Part shown: in pieces, positions 1 through 5,062 of the stretch
Numbering within the stretch: position 1 is the first letter of the stretch
Layout of the letters: each line of letters opens with the position of its first letter
DNA from: Nitrospirota bacterium
Lineage (GTDB): Bacteria; Nitrospirota; Nitrospiria; Nitrospirales; Nitrospiraceae
Assembly (NCBI GenBank): GCA_016235225.1
Contig: JACRLS010000010.1
Coordinates: 1-5,149 of the forward strand
Reading direction: 5' to 3'
DNA length: 5,149 bases
The notes under the pieces: model-generated
The model's database searches: none
The model's input: the letters and a program-made list of their open reading frames with translations, nothing else
Told to the model about the DNA's origin: nothing
Position numbers and translations under genes: made by a program

Positions 1-5
1 AGGCG

Positions 6-3000
6 TTATCGGACGTGGGACTGACTGGCCTGTTCTCGAATGGCCTGGGCCGCGTCCGCCGCCACCTCTCGCAGACGCTCCCCGCCTTCGTCGGCAGGCA
101 TGAACTGCTGTACGCGGCTGTTGGCGCTGTCGACCACGAACACGCTGCCCCGCGAATCAACGGCGATCCCATAGGGGAAATTGAATTGCCCGTCGGCGTT
201 GCCAAACCCGCCCCACTGGGTGAGGAGATTCCCCTCCCGGTCGAACTTCTGCACCCGCTGATTCCCCGTGTCGGACACGTAGAGATCCCCGTTTCCATCC
301 ACCACCACGCCCCAGGGGGACCGGAACTGTCCGGGCTCCTGCGCCTGCGGACTGCTGGCATGACCGGGACCGAGGCCGCCGCCGATCTTCAACAACAGCT
401 GCGGCAAGACGTTCGTGCCGGTGTCGAACTTTTGAATGCGGTGGTTGCCCATATCGACGACGTAGACGGCGCCGTCGGACGGGTCTATGGCGATCCCGCG
501 CGGGAAATAGAACTGCCCGTCGTTGTTCCCGAAGCTCCCCCACTGCATGATGAACTCGCCGCTGGGATCGAATTTCTGGACGCGAAAATTCGCGCTGTCG
601 ACGACATAGATGTAGCCCCGGACCCGATCGACCGCGATTCCCCAGGGCGAGCTGAACTGGCCCTCGCCGTTCCCGCGCGAGCCAAACTTCATCAGATAGC
701 CGCCGAGCTTGCCGTCGAACTTTTGCACCCGGTGATTGTTGGTATCGACCACGAACACATCCCCCTTCGCATCGCACGCGATACAGGTGGGATTATGAAA
801 GTTCCCGTTGGCGGATCCGAAGTTCCCCCAGAGGATGATGAACGATCCGTTGTTCTCGAATTTCTGAATGCGGTTGTTGCCGTTGTCGACCACGAAGAGG
901 CAGCCCTGCTGGTCGACCGCCACACCATACAGCGGGGTCATGAACTCGCCGCCGTGCAGCAGGGAGGCGCCCCGGCCCGGCTTCCCCCACTTGGATACAC
1001 AGAGGTACCCGGAGGTGTTGAGGAGAATCGACGCGCTCGCCGGCGAGGACACGTTGTGGTCCACATCCTTGAACCAGACGTAGATCGTCTTCTGGCCGTC
1101 GCCGGGCGAGAGGATAAACGGCACCGTGGCCCCGAATTTGTGTGCCGGAGTCACATCCACCCAGCCCGGCACGCCGGCCGACGGGGACATGGGACTCTCC
1201 GAAACGAAATACGCCGCCACGCCGGTATCGACGTCATTCGCGGAGATGGTCAGCATCACTTCCGGTGAATTTGTCATGAACGCCACATGGTTGATGCTGG
1301 CGTAGGGATTTTGCGGCGCCGTGATGTCGATGAGCACCGGCAGCGCCGTGATTTCGGCGGACAGCTCGCTCTCATGGCCGTCCCCATAGACCGCCGAGAG
1401 GGCATAGTAGTACGGGGTCTCGTTCGTGAGGCCGGTGTGTACGAAAGGACTGGTCACCCCCTCGATTCGTGTGCCCATCTCTTTCGTCACCCCGGTCGCC
1501 GTATAGAAGTAGAGGTTGTAGGACACGGCGTCGGGGACCTGCATCCAGCTCAGCGTGACCTCGGTATCCCCCGCCTTGGCCGCCAGACTGCGCGGGGCCG
1601 GCAAGCCGCTCAGCGCTTTCACGTTGGCCTGCTCGGTCTTAGCCAGTTCCTCTTCCGTCGGCTTATATTTCAGAATGCGGTTGTTGCCGCTATCCACCAC
1701 GTAGACGAACCCTTCCCGGTCGACGGCGATCCCTGACGGATAGTTGAGCTGGCCTTCGTACATCCCGCGGTTCCCCCACGAGCAGAGGAAGGTGCCGTTC
1801 CCATCAAACTTCTGGATGCGGTGATTGCCGCTATCGACGACATACACATTGCCGAGCGCGTCGCAGGCAATCCCCCACGGGGACTTGAACTGACCGGGCC
1901 CGCCGCCTTCCTTGCCCCACTTGGCCAGGAAGCTGCCGCGCGCGTCGAACTTCTGAATGCGATGATTGCCTTCATCGGCCACAAATACGTTACCCACGAA
2001 GTCGATCGCGATCCCCCGCGGGAAAAAGAACGCGCCGTCGAAGCTGCCGTCTCGCCCCCACTTCATGACCGGCGTGCCGTCATGCTGAAACTTCTGGACG
2101 CGGGCATTGCTCGTATCCGACACGTAGAGGTTGCCTTCTTTATCCGTAGCCAGTCCCCACGGCACGTCGAACTTGCCCATGTCCGCCCCGCGCCAGGCGA
2201 AGCCAAACTTCCCCCAGGCATGCATCACGGTGCCGTCCGAGCCCAACCGCTGAATCCGGTTATTGCCGCTGTCGGCGACATAGACTTCCCCATCCGGACC
2301 GGTCGCCAGGCCGCGTGGATAATAGAACCCGCCTTCGGCGGATGAAGGTTCGCTCCCCCAGCGGGAGATGAATTTCCCCTCCTTGTCGAATTTCTGGATC
2401 GAGTGGTTGTCGGTATCCGCGACGTAGATGTTCCCGTCCTTGTCCAGTGCGAGACCGGTCGGCGACTTGAATTCGCCGTCGTCAACCCCTTCGGTTCCAA
2501 AGTGCATCACCACCAGGTAGGGCGCGGGCACCGCCATGACTTCCTGGGACTCCGCGCTCTCGCCCTTTTCGGTGACCGCGGTGACGACGTAGTGATAGCA
2601 GGTGCCATTCGCCAGGTCTTCGTGCAGATAGGGCGCGCTCGGGCCTTCAATGCAATTGCCTTTTTCCTTGGTGACGCCGATTCTAAATTTGAAATCGTCC
2701 GCACTGGCGACGGGACGGGTGAGATCGGAGAACTTGATCTGCACTCCCTTCGAGGTCAGGTAATAGACGTTGTAGTACCTGGCGTCCGGAACCGCGTCCC
2801 ATGTGAGGATGACCCGTCCATTCCCGGGCTTAGCGGTCACGTTTGCCGGCGCCGGCGGAAGATCTTCCCCTTCAACCCCGCCGCCTCCCCACTCATCAGT
2901 CCCACCTTGCGCGAAGAGTCTCATTCTGGCGGTCACGTGTGCTTCATCCCATAACCAGGTGTACATAGGTTCCTCGATGTTCATGAACATGGTCCCGAAT

Positions 3001-3011
3001 CCGGCGCTCAT
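6..3011 (-). CDS. Two-propeller NHL-repeat protein with fibronectin III and Ig-like domains
   Basis: A complete 1001-residue protein ending in TAA. Domains in order: FnIII about 52-163; six NHL repeats about 165-452; second FnIII about 469-560; bacterial Ig-like domain about 561-665 (ITAPQNP start, SPGDGQKTIYVWFKD end); six more NHL repeats about 668-972; short charged helical tail 973-1001. Each NHL repeat has the pattern (S/F)PxGIAxDxxGxVYVVDxxNxRIQKF followed by a WG turn. NHL propellers usually act as rigid binding platforms for protein, RNA or ligand, and FnIII/Ig modules as spacers; the partner here is unknown. No hydrophobic signal peptide or membrane segment is visible, which is odd for this architecture. 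ATG at 3011 is the first start after an in-frame TAG at 3018-3020 and has only a weak TAGG site. ATG at residue 16 (2964-2966) has a better GAGG five bases upstream, so the true start may lie there. It is divergent from the dehydrogenase gene. The family call is secure; the function is unknown. Confidence 0.93.
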   Translation of the reverse strand: MSAGFGTMFMNIEEPMYTWLWDEAHVTARMRLFAQGGTDEWGGGGVEGEDLPPAPANVTAKPGNGRVILTWDAVPDARYYNVYYLTSKGVQIKFSDLTRPVASADDFKFRIGVTKEKGNCIEGPSAPYLHEDLANGTCYHYVVTAVTEKGESAESQEVMAVPAPYLVVMHFGTEGVDDGEFKSPTGLALDKDGNIYVADTDNHSIQKFDKEGKFISRWGSEPSSAEGGFYYPRGLATGPDGEVYVADSGNNRIQRLGSDGTVMHAWGKFGFAWRGADMGKFDVPWGLATDKEGNLYVSDTSNARVQKFQHDGTPVMKWGRDGSFDGAFFFPRGIAIDFVGNVFVADEGNHRIQKFDARGSFLAKWGKEGGGPGQFKSPWGIACDALGNVYVVDSGNHRIQKFDGNGTFLCSWGNRGMYEGQLNYPSGIAVDREGFVYVVDSGNNRILKYKPTEEELAKTEQANVKALSGLPAPRSLAAKAGDTEVTLSWMQVPDAVSYNLYFYTATGVTKEMGTRIEGVTSPFVHTGLTNETPYYYALSAVYGDGHESELSAEITALPVLIDITAPQNPYASINHVAFMTNSPEVMLTISANDVDTGVAAYFVSESPMSPSAGVPGWVDVTPAHKFGATVPFILSPGDGQKTIYVWFKDVDHNVSSPASASILLNTSGYLCVSKWGKPGRGASLLHGGEFMTPLYGVAVDQQGCLFVVDNGNNRIQKFENNGSFIILWGNFGSANGNFHNPTCIACDAKGDVFVVDTNNHRVQKFDGKLGGYLMKFGSRGNGEGQFSSPWGIAVDRVRGYIYVVDSANFRVQKFDPSGEFIMQWGSFGNNDGQFYFPRGIAIDPSDGAVYVVDMGNHRIQKFDTGTNVLPQLLLKIGGGLGPGHASSPQAQEPGQFRSPWGVVVDGNGDLYVSDTGNQRVQKFDREGNLLTQWGGFGNADGQFNFPYGIAVDSRGSVFVVDSANSRVQQFMPADEGGERLREVAADAAQAIREQASQSHVR
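96..1010 (-). repeat. C-terminal six-blade NHL propeller array
   Basis: Six further repeats with cores near residues 692-718, 740-765, 788-814, 836-862, 898-923 and 945-970. Spacing is 47-48 residues except between blades 4 and 5, where about 14 extra residues (region around LGPGHASSPQAQEPG) make a long Gly/Pro/Ser loop. Such a loop on one face of the propeller is a candidate ligand or partner contact, which is inference only. Confidence 0.9.
1656..2519 (-). repeat. N-terminal six-blade NHL propeller array
   Basis: Six protein-level repeats with cores near residues 183-208, 231-256, 283-308, 330-355, 377-402 and 424-449 (spacing 48, 52, 47, 47 and 47 residues). All keep the PxG, G(N/E/F)xY/FVxD and N(H/N/A)xxQKF-type signatures, though repeat 6 ends ILKY. 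The extra residues between blades 2 and 3 include the sequence WRGAD. Six blades is the usual closed NHL propeller, so this block should fold alone. The repeats are diverged at DNA level, so this is an old duplication. Confidence 0.9.
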
Positions 3012-3035
3012 GCGCGCCTACGGGTTGGACCGCGC

Positions 3036-3065
3036 ACTCTAGCAAAGCGTCGTTTCAGAAGTCAA
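3036..3065 (-). promoter_or_regulatory. Candidate sigma-70-type promoter for the NHL gene
   Basis: On the minus strand TTGACT (3065-3060, five of six to consensus) is followed after 18 bases by TAGAGT (3041-3036, four of six). The start point would fall near 3029, leaving a short leader of about 17 bases before the ATG at 3011, or about 60 bases before the alternative start at residue 16. Judged by eye only. Confidence 0.4.
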
Positions 3066-3123
3066 GGTAACGATGGCGCCACCATTGTGCGCAAGTCATT
3101 GTTTTTGATTCATTTCTCGCGCC

Positions 3124-3152
3124 TTGCTCTCGCATGACCCTTCAAGTACGAT
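3124..3152 (+). promoter_or_regulatory. Candidate promoter for the hydroxyacid dehydrogenase gene
   Basis: TTGCTC (3124-3129) and TACGAT (3147-3152) are separated by 17 bases; three and four positions match the sigma-70 consensus. Transcription would start near 3159, inside the inverted repeat at 3152-3169. This is a weak match, supported mainly by spacing and position in the divergent intergenic region. Confidence 0.3.
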
Positions 3153-3169
3153 GCTCGAATTTTCGAGCA
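3152..3169. promoter_or_regulatory. Inverted repeat, possible operator
   Basis: TGCTCGAA-TT-TTCGAGCA is an 8-bp perfect inverted repeat around two bases. It abuts the candidate -10 box and runs into the ribosome binding site of the dehydrogenase gene, where a repressor would block transcription. It could instead form a small RNA hairpin. I do not recognise the cognate regulator. Confidence 0.4.
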
Positions 3170-3178
3170 GGGAGAAGG
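3169..3178 (+). promoter_or_regulatory. Ribosome binding site of the dehydrogenase gene
   Basis: The purine-rich AGGGAGAAGG ends seven bases before the ATG at 3186, and GGAG at 3171-3174 is 11 bases away. It fixes the start at 3186 rather than at other-frame ATGs upstream. Confidence 0.7.
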
Positions 3179-3185
3179 TCCCGGC

Positions 3186-4145
3186 ATGTCGCGCCCTCGC
3201 CTCTATGTTGCCCGCGCACTTCCCGATCCGGTCATGGCCGAGATTCGAGCGCGTTTCGACCTCACCAACGCCCCGACCCCAGCTCCGCCAAGTCCCCATC
3301 AACTCCTGGAAGGTCTTGCCGAAGCAGACGCGGCGATTTGCACCCTCACCGAAGCCATCACGCAGGCGGTGCTCCTAAAGGCCAGGACTCTTCGGATCGT
3401 GGCGAATTGCGCCGTCGGCTACAACAACATCGATCTCGATGCCGCGAAGGCCCGCAGCATTATCGTCACCAATACTCCGGATGTCCTGACGGAAGCCACG
3501 GCCGATCTGACCTGGGCCTTGCTCCTCGCCGCGGCCAGACGGATTGTGGAGGGCGATAGGCTGGTCCGGTCAGGCACGTGGACCGGCTGGGAACCGACCC
3601 AGCTTCTTGGCGCGGACGTCTATGGCAAGACGCTAGGAATCATTGGGCTGGGACGGATCGGCCAAGCGGTCGTCCGTCGCGCACAGGGGTTCGGCATGCG
3701 GATCCTGTCTGTGCCCCGTCGCAACGATCAGCCGCCGCCTCTTGAGTCAGTGTGGCAGCAGACCTCGCTCCAGACCCTGCTGGAGACGTCGGACTTTGTC
3801 AGCTTGCACCTGCCGCTGACTACTGACACGCGGCATTTCATTGGTACCAAGGAATTACGGCTGATGAAGCCCTCGGCCTTCCTGATCAACACCAGTCGCG
3901 GCCCTGTGGTCGATGAAACGGCGCTCGTCTCCGCCTTGCAGGCGGGGCAACTGGCCGGAGCAGGATTCGATGTGTACGAGCGTGAACCGGCCATCCATCC
4001 CGGACTCATCGACAACTCCCGGGTGGTCCTCCTCCCTCATCTGGGTTCCGCGACCACGACCACCAGGATTCGGATGGGCATGATGTGTGTCGAGAATGTG
4101 ACCGCCGTGCTCAAGGGGCAGCCGGCTCCCAATCGGGTGGCGTAG
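3186..4145 (+). CDS. gyaR: D-2-hydroxyacid dehydrogenase, glyoxylate/hydroxypyruvate reductase type
   Basis: A complete 319-residue cytosolic oxidoreductase, the normal length for the family, expected to reduce glyoxylate or hydroxypyruvate to glycolate or D-glycerate using NAD(P)H. The N-terminal catalytic half contains the family signature CAVGYNNIDLDAA (75-87) and TPDVLTEATADL (97-108). The Rossmann nucleotide-binding motif is GLGRIG (154-159). Catalytic residues are R238 (INTSRGPVVDE), E267 (FDVYEREP) and H285 (LLPHLGSAT); the GSAT after the histidine is typical of glyoxylate reductases rather than of D-lactate or phosphoglycerate dehydrogenases. No ACT domain is present, which argues against full-length SerA. 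After the second Rossmann strand the sequence is ILSVPRRN, without the Asp that selects NAD, so NADPH preference is inferred. It has its own ribosome binding site, is divergent from the NHL gene and convergent with the cold-shock gene, and is probably monocistronic. The family call is firm; the exact substrate is not. Confidence 0.9.
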   Translation: MSRPRLYVARALPDPVMAEIRARFDLTNAPTPAPPSPHQLLEGLAEADAAICTLTEAITQAVLLKARTLRIVANCAVGYNNIDLDAAKARSIIVTNTPDVLTEATADLTWALLLAAARRIVEGDRLVRSGTWTGWEPTQLLGADVYGKTLGIIGLGRIGQAVVRRAQGFGMRILSVPRRNDQPPPLESVWQQTSLQTLLETSDFVSLHLPLTTDTRHFIGTKELRLMKPSAFLINTSRGPVVDETALVSALQAGQLAGAGFDVYEREPAIHPGLIDNSRVVLLPHLGSATTTTRIRMGMMCVENVTAVLKGQPAPNRVA

Positions 4146-4155
4146 GCTGGGGGGC

Positions 4156-4198
4156 AAAAAACTTCGGGCCCGCTGGATGCTTCATCCAGCGGGCCCGA
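4156..4198 (-). terminator. Intrinsic terminator of the cold-shock gene, shared convergent hairpin
   Basis: A perfect 16-bp stem (TCGGGCCCGCTGGATG at 4164-4179 with its complement at 4183-4198) has a 3-base loop. On the minus strand it is followed by AG and six T (4161-4156), a classic rho-independent terminator about 55 bases after the cold-shock stop. On the plus strand the same hairpin lies 18 bases after the dehydrogenase stop but lacks a T-run, so termination in that direction is less certain. A smaller stem (GCCGA-CGTTA-TCGGC, 4221-4235) precedes it on the cold-shock transcript. Confidence 0.88.
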
Positions 4199-4252
4199 GT
4201 GATCTGCTCGCGATTGCTGCGCCGACGTTATCGGCACAGACACTGCATTCAG

Positions 4253-4462
4253 CTAGTTTGCCTTTCGCGCCACGTTGGCGGCTTGCGGGCCCTTGGCTCC
4301 CTGCACGATATCAAATTCCACACTCTCGCCTTCCTTCAACGTCTTGAACCCCTCTCCCTGAAGAGCCGAGTAATGAACGAATACGTCCTCCCCGCTCTCA
4401 AGACGGATGAAGCCGAATCCTTTCCGGTCGTTGAACCACTTCACTGTTCCATTGCTCCTCAC
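4253..4462 (-). CDS. csp: Cold-shock domain protein (CspA family)
   Basis: A complete 69-residue single cold-shock-domain protein, the family's normal size. It is a small OB-fold beta-barrel that binds single-stranded RNA and DNA and in this family melts mRNA structure. The RNA-binding motifs are intact: RNP1 KGFGFI (14-19) and RNP2 VFVHY (27-31), with the nucleic-acid-stacking aromatics W9, F16, F18, F28, H30 and F39. It begins at GTG (4462-4460), chosen because a near-perfect Shine-Dalgarno sits five bases upstream and VKWFN follows at the usual distance; a nearby ATG is out of frame and quickly stopped. It ends with TAG and is followed by a strong terminator. A long leader with an internal terminator-like hairpin suggests post-initiation control. 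Which paralogue it is, and whether it is cold-inducible, cannot be told from sequence. Confidence 0.95.
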   Translation of the reverse strand: MRSNGTVKWFNDRKGFGFIRLESGEDVFVHYSALQGEGFKTLKEGESVEFDIVQGAKGPQAANVARKAN

Positions 4463-4466
4463 GCGA

Positions 4467-4476
4467 CCCTCCTTTC
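4467..4476 (-). promoter_or_regulatory. Strong ribosome binding site deciding the GTG start
   Basis: On the minus strand GAAAGGAGGG matches nine consecutive bases of the anti-Shine-Dalgarno complement. GGAGG ends five bases before the GTG codon of the cold-shock gene. This is unusually strong and decides the non-ATG start. Confidence 0.85.
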
Positions 4477-4541
4477 AATAACTCCCCGACACCCAGTTAA
4501 AGAGCCACGTGCCCCCTCACAGGACACACCGCCCCCCGGGC

Positions 4542-4578
4542 AAAAAAATACCGCAAAGGGGAGCCCCCCCTGCGGTAT
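4542..4578 (-). terminator. Terminator-like hairpin in the cold-shock leader (possible attenuator)
   Basis: On the minus strand ATACCGCA (4578-4571 side) pairs with TGCGGTAT (4555-4548 side), with an inner G-run/CCCC stem (C4567-4570 with G4558-4561) and then seven T (4548-4542). This has the form of a rho-independent terminator read toward the cold-shock gene, 79 bases before its GTG. It either ends a transcript coming from the right, where no convincing gene is seen, or lies in the cold-shock 5' leader as an attenuator. Confidence 0.8.
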
Positions 4579-4622
4579 GCCATGCAATCAATCAGACATG
4601 AACCCTCACTAAAACCGCGCAG

Positions 4623-4652
4623 CGTTTACCATACTCGTTTTCCCCCTGTCAA
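4623..4652 (-). promoter_or_regulatory. Candidate cold-shock gene promoter
   Basis: On the minus strand a perfect TTGACA (4652-4647) is followed after 18 bases by TAAACG (4628-4623), three of six to consensus, preceded by TGG as an extended -10 element. Start would be near 4616, giving a leader of about 154 bases. No comparably good promoter was seen between the leader hairpin and the GTG. Confidence 0.4.
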
Positions 4653-4661
4653 TAAGATTTC

Positions 4662-4844
4662 TTGGAAGATGCTCTTCAGTACGATTCTCAGAACCTAATT
4701 GCGTTAAAAAAAACGACAATCGAGATGATAAAAAATGGGGACATGAATGACAAGATCGTTATGCAAGATCTATTTGGACGAGTATCGCCGCAAAATGTTG
4801 TGGCTTCAGGCTATATGGGCTCACAAGACTATCTAACTCTCTAA
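4662..4844 (+). CDS. Small unrecognised reading frame, possibly a gene remnant
   Basis: Sixty codons from a TTG; the frame is open from GAT at 4656, just after a TAA at 4653. The product starts MEDALQYDSQ and ends SGYMGSQDYLTL. It has no motif I recognise, no signal peptide and no membrane segment. Residue composition looks protein-like (mixed charged and hydrophobic), but there is no ribosome binding site before the TTG or before the internal ATGs at 4725 and 4743. Codons are much more AT-rich than in the three main genes. It could be the 3' end of a decayed or transferred gene, or a chance frame in AT-rich DNA. Its end overlaps the short minus-strand frame at 4833-4928. Confidence 0.25.
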   Translation: MEDALQYDSQNLIALKKTTIEMIKNGDMNDKIVMQDLFGRVSPQNVVASGYMGSQDYLTL

Positions 4845-4928
4845 TTTCATGATGATTTTATAGCCTAATTTTTGTGCAATCTTTTCAATCCCGCCGTTCA
4901 TCACCTCTTCGTTTCCTAATGCACATAG
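4833..4928 (-). pseudogene. Possible C-terminal remnant of an XRE-type regulator
   Basis: A 31-codon open stretch between TAA (4931-4929) and TAG (4835-4833) contains IEKIAQKLGYKI followed by IMKLES. This resembles the tail of small Xre/HigA-type helix-turn-helix proteins, where a (T)LxKIAxALGxxLxxxL pattern is common. No helix-turn-helix part is present in any nearby frame I read. The internal ATG at 4901 has GAGG only two bases away, too close for normal initiation. The likeness rests on about twelve residues and may be chance. Confidence 0.15.
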
Positions 4929-5062
4929 TTATCCCCAATGATTCCCCAAATGCTGTGGACAAACAGTCCACTGACTGATTTCTTCCACATGATGCAAACA
5001 CTTGAACTCCACAAACAAGCGATGCATTCACTGTAAGTGATTGATTCAATGATTATTATATG
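4917..5062. other. DnaA-box-like cluster beside an AT-rich tract (origin-like)
   Basis: Candidate boxes compared with TTATNCACA: TAATGCACA at 4917-4925 (one mismatch), TTATCCCCA at 4929-4937 (one), TTGTCCACA on the minus strand at 4962-4954 (one; a form preferred in high-GC bacteria), TCTTCCACA at 4981-4989 (two) and AACTCCACA at 5005-5013 (three, weak). They lie about 12-27 bases apart and are followed by the AT-rich stretch 5041-5061, which could serve as an unwinding element. No dnaA, dnaN, rpmH or gidA gene lies in the window to support an origin. Confidence 0.25.
4955..4971. repeat. Short inverted repeat GTGGAC-AAACA-GTCCAC
   Basis: Six perfect base pairs around five bases, overlapping the best DnaA-box-like 9-mer. 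It could be a pair of facing half-sites for DnaA or another protein. It is short enough to occur by chance. Confidence 0.3.

Noticed and set aside
15..1268. Long plus-strand open frame (417 codons) opposite the NHL gene, and similar ones at 1287-1736, 1821-2345 and 2403-2954
   Set aside because: Their products are repetitive strings (for example EFLNAVVAVVDHE) that mirror the NHL repeats on the other strand. They arise from GC-rich codon bias antisense to a clearly real gene and have no recognisable domains.
3073..3085. Imperfect palindrome around GGCGCC in the divergent intergenic region
   Set aside because: The symmetric core is short and the flanks do not match; such words are common in GC-rich DNA.
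4467..4570. Several G-runs of three or more on the cold-shock transcript, as a possible RNA G-quadruplex
   Set aside because: Loops between runs are mostly 10-25 bases, too long for a convincing quadruplex, and the first run is better explained by the terminator stem.
4085..4612. Plus-strand 175-codon frame crossing the dehydrogenase end, the terminator and the cold-shock gene
   Set aside because: It runs through a strong terminator hairpin and antisense to the well-supported cold-shock gene, and its product looks like a shadow translation.
5028..5040. TCACT-GTA-AGTGA inverted repeat and the TTGA-T-TCAA repeat just after it, considered as recombination or attachment sites
   Set aside because: The arms are only four to five bases, there is no direct-repeat partner in the window and no integrase gene nearby.
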